Positions 1 through 10,107 are shown, counted from the stretch's first letter. The stretch is 64,000 nucleotides of DNA from Aquisediminimonas profunda (GCF_019443285.1 NZ_CP080327.1:1794001-1858000); one strand, 5' to 3'. Notes: generated by a model from the letters alone, not told the origin. A program made the numbers and translations.

Positions 1-1090
1 TTCTGCAGCAACGACCGAGGTCAACCTGCCATTCATCACGGCGGATGCTACCGGACCAAAGCACCTTGTTAAGGCAATCACGCGTGCCGACCTTGAAAAG
101 ATGGTCGAAGGGTTGATCAAACGGACCCTTGATCCTTGCAAAAAGGCATTGGCAGACGCTGGTGTAAAGGCTGCAGACATTGCAGAGGTTGTGCTTGTCG
201 GTGGGATGACCCGCATGCCGCGTGTTCGCGAAGTCGTGAAGGAATTTTTCGGCAAGGAACCGCACACGGGCGTGAATCCGGACGAAGTCGTGGCTATGGG
301 CGCTGCCATTCAGGCCGGTGTTTTGCAGGGTGACGTCAAGGATGTCCTCTTGCTTGACGTGACCCCGCTTTCACTCGGTATCGAGACGCTTGGTGGCGTC
401 TTCACCCGAATGATTGATCGCAACACGACGATCCCGACGAAGAAGAGCCAGGTCTATTCAACTGCCGAAGACAATCAGCAGGCGGTGACGATCCGGGTTT
501 TCCAGGGTGAACGTGAAATGGCGGCAGACAACAAGATGCTCGGCCAGTTTGATCTGGTTGGCATTCCGCCAGCACCCCGCGGTGTTCCACAGATTGAGGT
601 GACGTTCGATATCGACGCGAACGGCATTGTTTCCGTCCATGCCAAGGACAAGGGCACCGGCAAGGAACAGCAGATCAAGATCCAGGCCTCAGGCGGATTG
701 TCGGACGCTGACATCGAACAGATGGTCAAGGATGCAGAACAGTTTGCCGAAGAAGACAAAAAGCGTCGTGAAGCGGCCGAGGCCAAGAACAATGCCGAAA
801 GTCTGATCCATACAACGGAGCGCCAGCTTTCTGAGCATGGCGACAAGGTGGATGAGGCAACCAGGTCCGAGATTGAGGCTGCAATTGCCGAAGCGAAGAC
901 CGCGGTTGAAGGCGGCGATGTCGCAGCGATGACCGCGAAGGGTCAGGCTCTTGCCCAGGCAGCAATGAAGCTTGGTCAGGCAATTTATGAGAAGGAACAG
1001 GCAGCTGCTGCCTCACCCGAGGCGGAAGCGCCGAAGGATGAGGATGTGGTTGATGCCGAATTCTCCGAAGTCGACGAGAACAAGGGCTGA
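1..1090 (+). CDS. dnaK: Chaperone DnaK (Hsp70), 3' part
   Basis: This is the C-terminal 362 residues of the Hsp70 chaperone; the gene begins left of the window and is read from base 2. Visible are the end of the ATPase domain ([12 protein letters not shown]), the linker and start of the substrate-binding domain ([11 protein letters not shown]), the helical lid and a typical acidic tail ([15 protein letters not shown]). DnaK binds exposed hydrophobic peptides in an ATP-driven cycle with DnaJ and GrpE in the cytoplasm. dnaJ follows 50 bases downstream on the same strand, and a strong hairpin lies between them. The promoter is outside the window. Confidence 0.98.
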   Translation, partial: SAATTEVNLPFITADATGPKHLVKAITRADLEKMVEGLIKRTLDPCKKALADAGVKAADIAEVVLVGGMTRMPRVREVVKEFFGKEPHTGVNPDEVVAMGAAIQAGVLQGDVKDVLLLDVTPLSLGIETLGGVFTRMIDRNTTIPTKKSQVYSTAEDNQQAVTIRVFQGEREMAADNKMLGQFDLVGIPPAPRGVPQIEVTFDIDANGIVSVHAKDKGTGKEQQIKIQASGGLSDADIEQMVKDAEQFAEEDKKRREAAEAKNNAESLIHTTERQLSEHGDKVDEATRSEIEAAIAEAKTAVEGGDVAAMTAKGQALAQAAMKLGQAIYEKEQAAAASPEAEAPKDEDVVDAEFSEVDENKG

Positions 1091-1096
1091 GAAATA

Positions 1097-1121
1097 CTCC
1101 CCGGGGCTGTTCCCCGGGGAG
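1097..1121 (+). promoter_or_regulatory. dnaK-dnaJ intergenic hairpin
   Basis: A perfect 10-bp inverted repeat, CTCCCCGGGG and CCCCGGGGAG, with the 5-base loop CTGTT, begins 6 bases after the dnaK stop. There is no T-run, so it is not a classical intrinsic terminator. It ends 19 bases before the dnaJ start. I infer a partial terminator, RNase stop or mRNA-stability element that lowers dnaJ relative to dnaK. Confidence 0.7.
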
Positions 1122-1140
1122 CATCTTTCCGGGGGGTTCC

Positions 1141-2259
1141 ATGTCTCTGCCTGACGACTATTATGAATTGCTGGAGGTCGAACGCACCGCCGATGACGGA
1201 GCGATCAAATCCTCATATCGCAAGCTCGCCATGCGCTACCATCCGGACAAGAATCCCGGATGCAAGGATTCAGAAGCCCGATTCAAGGCAATCAGCGAAG
1301 CTTATGATGTCCTGAAGGACCCTCAGAAGCGCGCCGCCTACAACCAGTATGGCAAGGCCGCATTCCAGAATGGCGGCGGCGCCGGGCCTCAGGATTTTGG
1401 CGGTTTTTCAGATATATTCGACAATATATTTGGTGAATTCATGGGCGGCGGTCGCGGCCGCCAGCGCGGTCCCCAGCGTGGGGCGGACCTGCGCTACGAT
1501 CTTGAAATCACTCTTGAAGACAGTTTTCACGGCAAGGAAACCGAGATCCGTGTCGAAGTTTCAGCCGTCTGCGATCCGTGTGGTGGTTCCGGGGCAAAGC
1601 CCGGGACGTCAGCCAAGACATGCGGGACGTGTGGCGGCCATGGCAAGGTGCGCACGCAGCAAGGCTTCTTTGTGGTTGAGCGGCCTTGCGCCAGTTGCCG
1701 GGGCGCGGGCCAGGTTCTCTCCGATCCCTGCACAACCTGCCGCGGGAGCGGCCGCGTCGACAAGGAAAAAACCCTGAGTGTCAACATCCCGCGCGGTGTT
1801 GATGATGGGACGAGAATTCGCCTTTCGGGCGAAGGCGAGGCTGGTGAACGCGGTGCACCTGCTGGCGATCTCTATATCTTCCTGCATCTTGAGCGCCACC
1901 AGCTCTTTCAGCGCGAAGGAACGACGTTGTTCGCCCGTGCGCCAATCAGTTTCACGACGGCCGCGCTGGGCGGCACCATTACGGTTCCCGGTCTGGATCG
2001 CACACCTCACGAAATCCGTATCCCGGCCGGCATTCAGTCCGGCAAGCAACTTCGCCAGCGCGGCGCAGGCATGCCGGTCCTGAACGGGCGCGGGACCGGC
2101 GATCTGGTTGTTCAGATCGAGGTCGAGACTCCCACAAAGTTGACCGCTGAGCAGCGCGAATTGCTTGAAGCGTTTCGCAAAACGGAGACTGGCGAAGAAT
2201 GCCCGCAAACAGCCGGCTTCTTCACCAAGCTCAAGAACATGTGGGACGAACTGACTTAG
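1141..2259 (+). CDS. dnaJ: Chaperone DnaJ (Hsp40, type I)
   Basis: Co-chaperone that delivers clients to DnaK and stimulates its ATPase. The 372 residues show the full type I layout: a J domain (residues 1-70) with the HPD tripeptide at 34-36 ([10 protein letters not shown]), a Gly/Phe-rich stretch (about 75-120), four CxxCxGxG zinc motifs ([32 protein letters not shown]) and a C-terminal substrate domain. Length is normal for the family. It follows dnaK on the same strand and is probably co-transcribed. Its TAG stop overlaps the converging amt stop in the four bases TTAG (2256-2259). Confidence 0.98.
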   Translation: MSLPDDYYELLEVERTADDGAIKSSYRKLAMRYHPDKNPGCKDSEARFKAISEAYDVLKDPQKRAAYNQYGKAAFQNGGGAGPQDFGGFSDIFDNIFGEFMGGGRGRQRGPQRGADLRYDLEITLEDSFHGKETEIRVEVSAVCDPCGGSGAKPGTSAKTCGTCGGHGKVRTQQGFFVVERPCASCRGAGQVLSDPCTTCRGSGRVDKEKTLSVNIPRGVDDGTRIRLSGEGEAGERGAPAGDLYIFLHLERHQLFQREGTTLFARAPISFTTAALGGTITVPGLDRTPHEIRIPAGIQSGKQLRQRGAGMPVLNGRGTGDLVVQIEVETPTKLTAEQRELLEAFRKTETGEECPQTAGFFTKLKNMWDELT

Positions 2260-3548
2260 TCGAGCTCCCAGCCGCGTTCGCCGTGGCTGGAGAGGTCGAG
2301 CCCATCATGTTCCGCCTCTTCGTCCACGCGCATGGGCAGCACCACATTGCTTGCAATGCAGATCAACCATGTGACCAGCCCCGTCCAGACTGCGACGATG
2401 CTGACAGCAAGCGCTTGCGCACCCAATTGGCTGGTCAATGTCTGGCTTTCTGCGAAACCAATGCCGCCGATTGACCGGGACATGAAGAGGGGAAAGAAGA
2501 TTGACCCAAGCATTCCGCCGACGCCGTGCACTGCAAACACATCAAGGGAATCGTCCACCTTCCAAGTCTGTTTGACCAACTGGACTGCAAAGAAGCAGAC
2601 AAATCCGCCGAGCAGTCCCAGAATGATTGCTCCTGACAAGCCAACATAGCCAGCCGCTGGCGTCACAGTCGCCAGCCCAGCGACGGCGCCGGTCACGATA
2701 CCAATCGACGTCGGCTTTCCGATCTTCACGCGTTCCAGCAGGATCCAGACAAGTGCAGCTGCACAGGCCGCCATATGCGTGTTCAGAATGGCAGAAGCAG
2801 CATCGCCACTGGCCGACAAGGCGGAGCCGCCATTGAAGCCATACCATCCAAACCAGAGCAGTCCCGCGCCAACCATAGTGAGAGCGGGACTATGTGGAGG
2901 GAGCAATGATTTGTTGAAACCTCTCCGTTCACCCACCTTCAAGGCAATAACGAGAGCGGCGATGCCTGCTGTCGTGTGGACCACAATACCGCCGGCAAAA
3001 TCCATGGCGCCAAGGCCGGAAAGCCAGCCTCCACCCCAGACTGAACGTGCAACCGGAATATAGACAAGTAGAGTCCAGATCACGCTGAATGCGACCACCC
3101 AGCCGAACCGTATGCGCTCTACGAATGCCCCGATCACAAGTGCAGGCGTGATTACGGCGAATGTCATCTGGAAGAGTGCAAATGCGCTTTCCGGGAGCGT
3201 GGTTCCCGCACGCAAATCACCGAGATTTGCCAGAAATGCATTGCTTGTACCGCCGATCCACTGATTGCCTTCGCCAAAGACAAGGCTGTACCCCAGGACC
3301 GCCCAGAGAAGGGACACGGTGCATACGATGACAAAGCACTGCATCACGACAGAAAGAACGTTCCGGGCCCGAACCAGCCCGCCATAAAAAAGGGCCAATC
3401 CCGGTATCGTCATTAACAGGACAAGTGCAGATGCGACGAGGATCCAGGCCGTATCACCACTATCGGAAACGACAATCGGCTGAGCGACCGCTGGGCTCGC
3501 CACGCATGATGCCAGAGCCAATGCCGCAATAAATCTTGCTGCCCCCAT
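2256..3548 (-). CDS. amt: Ammonium transporter (Amt/MEP/Rh family)
   Basis: A 430-residue polytopic inner-membrane channel for ammonium/ammonia. It has a cleavable N-terminal signal ([23 protein letters not shown]), about eleven hydrophobic segments, the Amt signature [17 protein letters not shown], and the two pore histidines expected of the family (in VVHTTAG and in FAVHGVGG). Amt genes are usually paired with a PII gene (glnK). None is visible here, since the next gene upstream is a divergent SH3 protein, so the gene is an orphan in this window. It converges on dnaJ with overlapping stop codons. Confidence 0.95.
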   Translation of the reverse strand: MGAARFIAALALASCVASPAVAQPIVVSDSGDTAWILVASALVLLMTIPGLALFYGGLVRARNVLSVVMQCFVIVCTVSLLWAVLGYSLVFGEGNQWIGGTSNAFLANLGDLRAGTTLPESAFALFQMTFAVITPALVIGAFVERIRFGWVVAFSVIWTLLVYIPVARSVWGGGWLSGLGAMDFAGGIVVHTTAGIAALVIALKVGERRGFNKSLLPPHSPALTMVGAGLLWFGWYGFNGGSALSASGDAASAILNTHMAACAAALVWILLERVKIGKPTSIGIVTGAVAGLATVTPAAGYVGLSGAIILGLLGGFVCFFAVQLVKQTWKVDDSLDVFAVHGVGGMLGSIFFPLFMSRSIGGIGFAESQTLTSQLGAQALAVSIVAVWTGLVTWLICIASNVVLPMRVDEEAEHDGLDLSSHGERGWELD

Positions 3549-3667
3549 ATTTCCTCCCCATTTCTCTTGTGGCCCTGCTAGGCGAAGCAGGCAACGGCTT
3601 CAACCTTGAAGCGTAGCCCGGATTTTGGCACAAGCCACCGATCATGGATTTAGGGATTATCGGCGTC

Positions 3668-4150
3668 ATGAAGCGTCCTGCGATGCTGGTCGCGGCAGCA
3701 GCAATACTCTTGTCACCGGCGTCACAAGCCGTCGCACAGAAGAAGACGCCATATTGGGCCTCAATCTTGCCCGGGCAGGCGCGCATGCGCACGGGGCCCG
3801 GACGGCAATTCCCGGCCAGCTGGCTTTACCAGCGCGCCGGGCTCCCCGTCAGGGTGATCGAGACGTATCCGAATTGGCGCAAGATCGAAGATCCCGACGG
3901 AGAGAAGGGATGGATGCAGGCCAATCTCCTGAGCGACGAACGCGCCGGTCTTGTTGTCAAGGGGCAGGTCAGGGCGCTCCGCGAAGCCCCGAACAGCGCT
4001 GCCCGAATTGTTTGGCGCGTTGAGCCGGGAGTAGTCGGAAAGCTCAGCGAATGCCGCCGTGGCTGGTGCAAAATGGATATAAAGGGAAAGTTGGGATATC
4101 TTGAGGCCTCAGCGCTCTGGGGCGTTGATCCGGACGAGCGCGAGCCCTGA
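3668..4150 (+). CDS. Exported protein with two SH3-like domains
   Basis: 160 residues if started at the ATG at 3668, chosen because it begins a clear signal peptide (MKRPAMLVAAAAILLSPASQAVAQ); an ATG eight codons upstream would bury the signal. The mature part holds two bacterial SH3 (SH3_4-type) repeats, the first with RMRTGPGRQFPASW and GWMQANLL, the second with LREAPNSAARIVWRVEPGVVGKL and LGYLEASALWGV. Such domains bind peptidoglycan or other wall components in the periplasm. It is divergent from amt and precedes the prepilin peptidase gene. The exact function is unknown. Confidence 0.85.
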   Translation: MKRPAMLVAAAAILLSPASQAVAQKKTPYWASILPGQARMRTGPGRQFPASWLYQRAGLPVRVIETYPNWRKIEDPDGEKGWMQANLLSDERAGLVVKGQVRALREAPNSAARIVWRVEPGVVGKLSECRRGWCKMDIKGKLGYLEASALWGVDPDEREP

Positions 4151-4179
4151 TTTCCGAGTACATTCCTCTATGGGCTTGG

Positions 4180-4902
4180 GTGTCGGTCGGCGGCACGCTC
4201 GGATTGATAGCGGGAAGCTTTCTGGCAACAGTGATCTTGCGCTGGCCACGGGGCGAAACGATTGTCGCCGGCCGGTCAGCTTGCGAGAATTGTGGCAGGC
4301 GCCTGGAAGTCACAGAACTCATTCCTCTTGCCAGCTGGTTTTGGTCGCGCGGTCGGTGCCGGAGCTGTGGCAGCCAGATTGATCGAGTTCATCCCGCCGT
4401 TGAAGGCCTTTGCGCATTGATCGGTGCCGTAAGCTTTGCCATTTCGCCGGGTGTCTCCGGAGCGGTAGGCGCCTTGTTTGGCTGGATTCTGGTGGCACTT
4501 GCGGCGCTTGACCTTCGGCATTTTTGGTTGCCGGACCGGCTGGTCCTTGTCTTGATATTGTTGTCAATCGCGTCCTGGTGGTTGGGCCTCGCCCCGTCTG
4601 GACCAGACCGCCTCTTCGGGGCGCTAGGCGGTTATGCGGCGCTTGCGATTGTCGCCCTATCCTATCGCCGCTTGCGCAAGCGCGAAGGCCTTGGCGCGGG
4701 CGACGCGAAGCTGTTCGGCGCATTGGGTGCCATGCTTGGTTGGCAGTCGCTTCCGCTCATCCTTGTCGGGGCCTGCACCGTTGGATTGCTCTTCGTGGCC
4801 TTTCGCTTGGCAGGTGGGAACAAAGTCCAGCTTGCGGATCGCTTACCTCTGGGAGCTCTGCTGGCCTTTGCAGCATTTCCTGCCTGGATTCTCCAGCAAT
4901 AA
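4180..4902 (+). CDS. Prepilin peptidase (A24 family)
   Basis: Integral-membrane aspartic peptidase that cleaves and usually N-methylates type IV prepilins or type II pseudopilins. The N-terminal cytoplasmic domain has the two CxxC pairs (CENCGRR and CRSCGSQ); the catalytic aspartates lie in ALDLRHFWLPDR and in GAGDAKLFGALG (GxGDxKL). About seven hydrophobic segments follow the usual order. The GTG at 4180 is the only conventional start: in frame, upstream, there is only CTG or ATT before a stop at 4126. No pilin, pilus or type II secretion gene is in the window, so its substrates are elsewhere. Confidence 0.85.
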   Translation: MSVGGTLGLIAGSFLATVILRWPRGETIVAGRSACENCGRRLEVTELIPLASWFWSRGRCRSCGSQIDRVHPAVEGLCALIGAVSFAISPGVSGAVGALFGWILVALAALDLRHFWLPDRLVLVLILLSIASWWLGLAPSGPDRLFGALGGYAALAIVALSYRRLRKREGLGAGDAKLFGALGAMLGWQSLPLILVGACTVGLLFVAFRLAGGNKVQLADRLPLGALLAFAAFPAWILQQ

Positions 4903-4969
4903 CTTGCTCTCCGTTACAGTCGAGGCCATATCTCATTGCAAACAGAAACCTGATTTTCGGGAGCGGAAG

Positions 4970-6400
4970 ATGACATTAACCAAGGACCAGATGCTTGCAG
5001 CCGTAAAGGCGCAGAGAGATGCGTTTACTGCAGAACTTCCAGTGTCAGCTGCTGTGCGCAAGGATCGCCTCAAACGCGCCGTAGCCATGCTGGTGGATCA
5101 TGGTCAGGCCTTCGTGGATGCGATGTCGGAAGACTTTGGCCACCGGAGTGCGGAGCAGAGCTGGATCACGGATATCACTGCGTCGATCCGCACGCTCAAA
5201 CATTCGAGCAAGAGCCTGGACAAGTGGATGAGGCCGGACCGTCGCAAGCTGGATTTCCCGCTCGGCCTTCTCGGCGCAAAGGGAATAATCGAATTTCAGC
5301 CGAAAGGTGTCGTTGGCATCATCTCGCCCTGGAACTTCCCTGTGCAGCTCACGATGGGGCCAATTGCCGGAGCCTTTGCCGCCGGCAATCGCGTCATGGT
5401 CAAGTCATCCGAATATACGCCAACCGTAGCTGCACTGTTCGAAGAGGTGGGTCCGAAATATTTTGATGCGACCGAAGCCTTGTTCATAAGTGGCGGCCCT
5501 GACGTGGGCAAGGCCTTCGCCGAATTGCCGTTCGATCATCTGCTGTTCACCGGAGCGACCGGCATTGGCAAGCATATCCTTCATGCGGCCGCAGATAACC
5601 TGACGCCTGTGACGCTCGAGTTGGGTGGAAAATCGCCCACAATCATTGGCCGGTCTGCCGATGTCGGTGCTGCGACGCAGCGCATTGCGCTCGGCAAGAT
5701 GATGAACGCCGGGCAGATTTGCCTAGCGCCTGACTATCTGATGGTCCCCCGCGAAAAAGAGGAGATGGTGGTTGAGGGCATGAAGAAGGCTGTATCGGTC
5801 ATGTACCCGACGTTGCTTGACAATCCAGACTATACTTCGGTCATGAACAGCCGGCATCGTGATAGGCTCAACGGCTATCTCGACGATGCTCGGGCGAAAG
5901 GGGCAGAGGTCGTTGAAGTCAATCCGGCAAATGAAGACTTTGCTTCCTCGAACGGGAACAAGATGCCGCTCTATCTCGTGCGCAACCCGACAGATGACAT
6001 GAAGGTCATGCAGGAAGAGATCTTCGGGCCCGTGCTTCCAATCAAGACCTATGAGCGAGTGGAAGAAGCCATAGATTATGTAAACGCGCATGACCGACCG
6101 CTCGGCCTTTATTATTTCGGTGAAGAAGAAAGCGAAAAGCGCAGCGTGCTTGATCGGACGATCTCAGGCGGCGTCACCGTGAACGACGTTGTCTTCCACG
6201 TATCGATGGAAGAATTGCCCTTTGGGGGCGTCGGGCCATCCGGGATGGGCGCATATCATGGTCATGACGGCTTCAAGACGTTCAGTCATGCCAAGAGCAT
6301 TTATCATCAGCCGAAGATCAACGTCGCAAAGCTTGCTGGCTTCATGCCGCCCTATAGCGATGCAACACGAAAAACGATTGCACGCGATCTGAAAGTCTAG
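4970..6400 (+). CDS. Aldehyde dehydrogenase (coniferyl-aldehyde dehydrogenase type)
   Basis: NAD(P)-dependent aldehyde oxidation in the cytoplasm. The ATG at 4970 is chosen because the open frame extends far upstream only through the prepilin peptidase gene. The 476 residues contain the cofactor-binding signature IISPWNFPVQLTM, the general-base glutamate in LELGGKSP and the nucleophile Cys251 (NAGQICLAPDY). The sequence, including NDVVFHVSMEELPFGGVGPSG, fits the coniferyl-aldehyde dehydrogenase (CalB) subgroup, which oxidises aromatic and long aliphatic aldehydes. The substrate here is inferred only. It converges on the epimerase gene with four bases between the stops. Confidence 0.9.
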   Translation: MTLTKDQMLAAVKAQRDAFTAELPVSAAVRKDRLKRAVAMLVDHGQAFVDAMSEDFGHRSAEQSWITDITASIRTLKHSSKSLDKWMRPDRRKLDFPLGLLGAKGIIEFQPKGVVGIISPWNFPVQLTMGPIAGAFAAGNRVMVKSSEYTPTVAALFEEVGPKYFDATEALFISGGPDVGKAFAELPFDHLLFTGATGIGKHILHAAADNLTPVTLELGGKSPTIIGRSADVGAATQRIALGKMMNAGQICLAPDYLMVPREKEEMVVEGMKKAVSVMYPTLLDNPDYTSVMNSRHRDRLNGYLDDARAKGAEVVEVNPANEDFASSNGNKMPLYLVRNPTDDMKVMQEEIFGPVLPIKTYERVEEAIDYVNAHDRPLGLYYFGEEESEKRSVLDRTISGGVTVNDVVFHVSMEELPFGGVGPSGMGAYHGHDGFKTFSHAKSIYHQPKINVAKLAGFMPPYSDATRKTIARDLKV

Positions 6401-6404
6401 GGCG

Positions 6405-7400
6405 CTAGAGTCCGCGATATTGGCGATACCATGTGACGAAACGCGGAATGCCGATCGAAATCGGCGTGGTTGGCGCATATCCGAGATCGCGGGCAATATC
6501 GTCGATATCGGCATGGGTCTCGTAAACGTCGCCTGGCTGCATCGGCTGAAAGTCGATCTCGGCCTTCTTGCCGCATGCATTTTCGATCGTGGCGATCAGA
6601 TCCATCAGTGCTTCGGACCGGTTGTTGCCAATGTTGTAAAGCCGGTGCGGTGCCTTGCTGCCGCCCGGCTTTGTCAAGCCATCATCAAGCGGCGGATTGT
6701 CCAGGGCGGCGGCAACGCCTGAAATGATGTCGTCAATATAGGTGAAGTCGCGCTTCATCTGGCCTTTGTTAAAGACTGTAATCGGGCGACCTTCCAAAAT
6801 GTTTCGCGTAAACATCCACACCGCCATTTCGGGGCGGCCCCAGGGACCGTAAACGGTAAAGAACCTTAGTCCGGTCAAGGGAATACGATAGAGGTGGGAA
6901 TAGGTTTCGCTTATAAGCTCGTCGGCGCGCTTGGTTGCCGCATAAAGTGAAATGGGATGATCTACGCGATCTGAAATCTGAAACGGCAGGTTATGGTTCC
7001 CGCCATAAACTGAAGAGCTTGACGCATACACCATCGGCAAGCTGCGCTGGCGAGCCACCTCGAGTATGTTCAAATGGCCGACCAGGTTTGACTGCGCGTA
7101 GGCACGAGGATTTTCAATCGAGTAGCGCACACCGGGCTGCGCACCAAGATGCGCGATCGAGCGAATTTCATCCTTGCCCAGAGCATCGTCCAGCGCCTGA
7201 TGGTCGGAAAAATCAACCCGCCTGAATGTAAATCGATCGCCAAATCTGCTCGTGAGATTATCCAGCCGCGCCTGCTTCAAGGCTGGATCATAATAGCTGT
7301 TCATGTTGTCGATGCCGACGACAGAATCTCCCCGGGCAAGCAATCGCTCGGCCAGGCCGTGGCCGATAAAGCCAGCTGCCCCTGTGATGAGAATCGTCAT
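6405..7400 (-). CDS. NAD-dependent sugar-nucleotide epimerase (UDP-glucuronate 4-epimerase-like)
   Basis: Extended short-chain dehydrogenase of 331 residues. The start at 7400 is chosen because TILITGAAGFIGHGL places the NAD-binding GxxGxxG at residues 7-13 and an AAGGAC ribosome site lies upstream. The catalytic Tyr153/Lys157 pair is in SLYAATKRAD, with serines around 129 (VYASSSSVYG). The family interconverts UDP-sugars (UDP-glucuronate/UDP-galacturonate or UDP-glucose/galactose) for capsule, EPS or LPS synthesis. It diverges from wecB, another sugar-nucleotide gene, suggesting a small surface-polysaccharide group. Exact substrate is not certain. Confidence 0.85.
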   Translation of the reverse strand: MTILITGAAGFIGHGLAERLLARGDSVVGIDNMNSYYDPALKQARLDNLTSRFGDRFTFRRVDFSDHQALDDALGKDEIRSIAHLGAQPGVRYSIENPRAYAQSNLVGHLNILEVARQRSLPMVYASSSSVYGGNHNLPFQISDRVDHPISLYAATKRADELISETYSHLYRIPLTGLRFFTVYGPWGRPEMAVWMFTRNILEGRPITVFNKGQMKRDFTYIDDIISGVAAALDNPPLDDGLTKPGGSKAPHRLYNIGNNRSEALMDLIATIENACGKKAEIDFQPMQPGDVYETHADIDDIARDLGYAPTTPISIGIPRFVTWYRQYRGL

Positions 7401-7560
7401 GCTTCGTCCTTTTGCCAATTCGCAAGCGGCCATATCCCAAAACGCGGCGATAGGAGAGATTTCCTTTCCGATACCTTTCGCGCATCCGAAATTTCCCCGG
7501 ACGGGTCTAAATCATTATGGCCAGCATCAATGTCGCCCCATTGTCAGCACAGCGGCACCC

Positions 7561-8700
7561 TTGAGAGTGGTTCGCCGCGCTCGACCTGTTGTCGCGTTGG
7601 TTTTCGGAACGCGGCCAGAAGCAATCAAGATGTTTCCGTTGGTTCATGCGCTACGCATTTATGCCGAGATCGAAACGCGCGTGATCGTGACGGCGCAGCA
7701 TCGCGGTTTGCTTGACCAGGTGCTCGATTTGGTCGGAATTTCTGCCGACGTCGATCTCGATCTCATGCACGCTCACCAGTCACTTGATAGCCTTATCGCG
7801 CGGCTCGTGAGCGGTCTTGGGGATGCCTTTGATCGCGAAAAGCCCTCTCGTGTGCTGGTTCATGGGGACACTTTGACAACGATGGCGGCATCGATTGCAG
7901 CCTATTTCCGAAAGATCCCGGTTGGCCATGTCGAGGCTGGACTGAGGAGCGGCGACATCTACCAGCCTTGGCCGGAAGAAGTGAACCGTAAGATCACCGG
8001 GGTGATCGCAGACCTTCACTTCGCCCCGACGCAGGTCTCACGTGATGCTTTGATGGCAGAAAATGTTGCGGCGGAGACTATCCACGTCACTGGGAACACC
8101 GTGATCGATGCCCTGCTCGCGACGGCGGATCTGATCGCAAGGCGGCCACCCTGCGCGTCAAGCCTGGATCCCCTGGCAGAGCGCTATGCTGGTCGAAGGA
8201 TCATCGCGGTCACTGCACATCGGCGGGAGAATTTTGGTCATGGGATGGCCAGTATCGCCGGTGCTCTTGCCGATATTGCAGTTCGTCAGGATGTTGCAAT
8301 TATCCTGCCCATGCATCCTAATCCGAACGTCCGCCCGCAAATCGAAGCGACTTTGGCTGGACTGGACAATGTGGCAGTGATCGAACCGCTAGATTATCCA
8401 AATTTTGTTCGGCTTCTGGGCTTGGCCGATCTGGTGCTGACGGACTCTGGCGGTATTCAGGAAGAGGCCCCGGCCCTCGGCAAGCCCGTACTGGTTATGC
8501 GGGAAACGACGGAGAGACCTGAAGGCGTGGTCGCGGGAACAGCTTTGCTCGTCGGCACTGACCGCAATCGCATCGTCAGCGAAACATTCAGGCTGCTGGA
8601 CGATCCCCTTGCTTATGGCGCCATGGCGCGTGCCCACAATCCCTATGGAGACGGCCGAGCAGCGGAACGGATCGCCAGTATTGTGGTTAGTAAGCTCTGA
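7561..8700 (+). CDS. wecB: UDP-N-acetylglucosamine 2-epimerase (non-hydrolysing)
   Basis: Converts UDP-GlcNAc to UDP-ManNAc for surface polysaccharides. Family motifs are in order: FGTRPEAIKM, HGDTLTTM, GHVEAGLRSG, TAHRRENFG and LTDSGGIQEEAP near the C-terminus. With the TTG start at 7561 the protein has 379 residues, the normal length; a GTG at 7567 is an alternative and no ATG is in frame before the first conserved motif. The upstream extension of the open frame crosses the divergent epimerase start and is not credible. Ordinary cytoplasmic enzyme. Confidence 0.92.
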   Translation: MRVVRRARPVVALVFGTRPEAIKMFPLVHALRIYAEIETRVIVTAQHRGLLDQVLDLVGISADVDLDLMHAHQSLDSLIARLVSGLGDAFDREKPSRVLVHGDTLTTMAASIAAYFRKIPVGHVEAGLRSGDIYQPWPEEVNRKITGVIADLHFAPTQVSRDALMAENVAAETIHVTGNTVIDALLATADLIARRPPCASSLDPLAERYAGRRIIAVTAHRRENFGHGMASIAGALADIAVRQDVAIILPMHPNPNVRPQIEATLAGLDNVAVIEPLDYPNFVRLLGLADLVLTDSGGIQEEAPALGKPVLVMRETTERPEGVVAGTALLVGTDRNRIVSETFRLLDDPLAYGAMARAHNPYGDGRAAERIASIVVSKL

Positions 8701-8791
8701 CCGCGGTATTGGGGGGTGCTCACGATCGACCTGGAGCTATAGGTGTTTCTCCGCAATTGAGAATGCCTGCGCGAGATGGAAGGGAAGACGA

Positions 8792-10096
8792 ATGAACGCC
8801 GGACCCGAACCCGAAAGTGTCGCTCCAGAGAGACCGGGGCAAGGTGGCGGACTCGGCAGCTTCCTTCGCCGACTTGGGCCGGGCCTGATAACAGGTGCGG
8901 CTGACGATGATCCGAGCGGTATTGGCACCCATAGCCAGGTCGGTGCGGAATTCGGCTATGGCTTGGCCTGGACGTTTGTACTGAGTTTCCCCTTGATGGT
9001 TGCCATTCAGGAAGTGTCGGCGGAAATCGGTCGAGTGACAGGTGCAGGCATCGCCCGCAATTTGAGGCGACACTATCCAAGGCCGCTGCTCTGGTCGATT
9101 GTGACCCTCCTTCTGATTGCCAATATCGTGAACCTTGGGGCGGATCTGAGCGCGATGGGCGCCGCCTTTGCCTTGTTGGTTGGCGGCAATATCGTCTTTT
9201 ACACGCTGGCCTTCGGTATCCTCTGTGTTGTCCTTGAAGTGGTCCTCAGCTATCCGCGATATGCGTCGATCCTCAAATGGACGACACTTTCCCTGTTTAC
9301 TTATGTCGCAGTGGTTGCCGTCGCGGGCGTACCCTGGGCGCGCGCATTGAAATCCCTGCTGGTGCCCGAAATTCAGTGGACTTCGGCCTATGCAACCGCC
9401 CTCGTTGCAATTCTTGGAACAACAATCAGCCCCTATCTTTTCTTCTGGCAGGCTGGTCAGGAAGTCGAAGAGCAACATCGCCATCACGCCAAGCCCTTGT
9501 GCATCACGCCAAAGGATGCTGGACCCGAGCTTGCGCGCATACGGATGGATACGCTGACCGGCATGGCATTTAGCAGCATTGTGTCGTTGGCCATCGTCTT
9601 TGCGACCGCGGCGACACTCCACGCGCACGGCATACGTGATATTGCGACGTCTGCTCAGGCCGCAGAAGCTCTGCGTCCGATTGCCGGTCAGTTCGCCTTT
9701 GCAATGTTTGCACTGGGGATCATTGGGACAGGCTTGCTTGCTGTGCCCGTGCTCGCCGGTTCAGCTGCTTATGCCGTGACGGAGATGGCGGGCGTCGCAG
9801 GCAGTCTCGATTCCAAACCACTCAGCGCGCGGCTGTTTTATGGGACAATCGCGGCGACGACGCTTGCCGGCGCTTCACTCAACATTGTTGGAATCGATCC
9901 GGTTCGGGCCCTCTATTGGGCCGCGGTCGTGAATGGCGTGCTTGCCGCTCCCCTGATGCTGGTCATGATGCTGATAGTCCGCAATCCCCGCGCAATGGGC
10001 CGTCTCACGCTTTCGCGGCGGTCGGCGGCACTTGGTTGGGGAGCGACGATCGTCATGTTTGTCGCAACGATCATCTTCTTTGCTTCAGTTGTCTGA
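8792..10096 (+). CDS. Nramp-family transporter, atypical metal site
   Basis: 434-residue inner-membrane protein with about eleven hydrophobic segments, related to Nramp/MntH divalent-metal transporters. The first helix carries DDDPSGIGTHSQVG in place of the canonical DPGN region, keeping the Asp-Pro but not the Gly-Asn. The sixth-helix region reads GTTISPYLFFWQ where classical Nramps have a Met-Pro-His, so the metal-coordinating methionine is replaced. The substrate may therefore differ from Mn2+/Fe2+. The ATG at 8792 is chosen because it begins the conserved protein. wecB ends 91 bases upstream. Confidence 0.85.
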   Translation: MNAGPEPESVAPERPGQGGGLGSFLRRLGPGLITGAADDDPSGIGTHSQVGAEFGYGLAWTFVLSFPLMVAIQEVSAEIGRVTGAGIARNLRRHYPRPLLWSIVTLLLIANIVNLGADLSAMGAAFALLVGGNIVFYTLAFGILCVVLEVVLSYPRYASILKWTTLSLFTYVAVVAVAGVPWARALKSLLVPEIQWTSAYATALVAILGTTISPYLFFWQAGQEVEEQHRHHAKPLCITPKDAGPELARIRMDTLTGMAFSSIVSLAIVFATAATLHAHGIRDIATSAQAAEALRPIAGQFAFAMFALGIIGTGLLAVPVLAGSAAYAVTEMAGVAGSLDSKPLSARLFYGTIAATTLAGASLNIVGIDPVRALYWAAVVNGVLAAPLMLVMMLIVRNPRAMGRLTLSRRSAALGWGATIVMFVATIIFFASVV

Positions 10097-10107
10097 AGGT
10101 GGACCCA

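Noticed and set aside
1258-1265. Third copy of the GGATGCAA (TTGCATCC) octamer
   Set aside because: It lies inside dnaJ coding sequence and has no ATTAC(C/T)G at the 16-base spacing, so it is chance.
4634-4969. N-terminal extension of the aldehyde dehydrogenase
   Set aside because: It runs through the prepilin peptidase gene in another frame; the conserved protein begins at the ATG at 4970.
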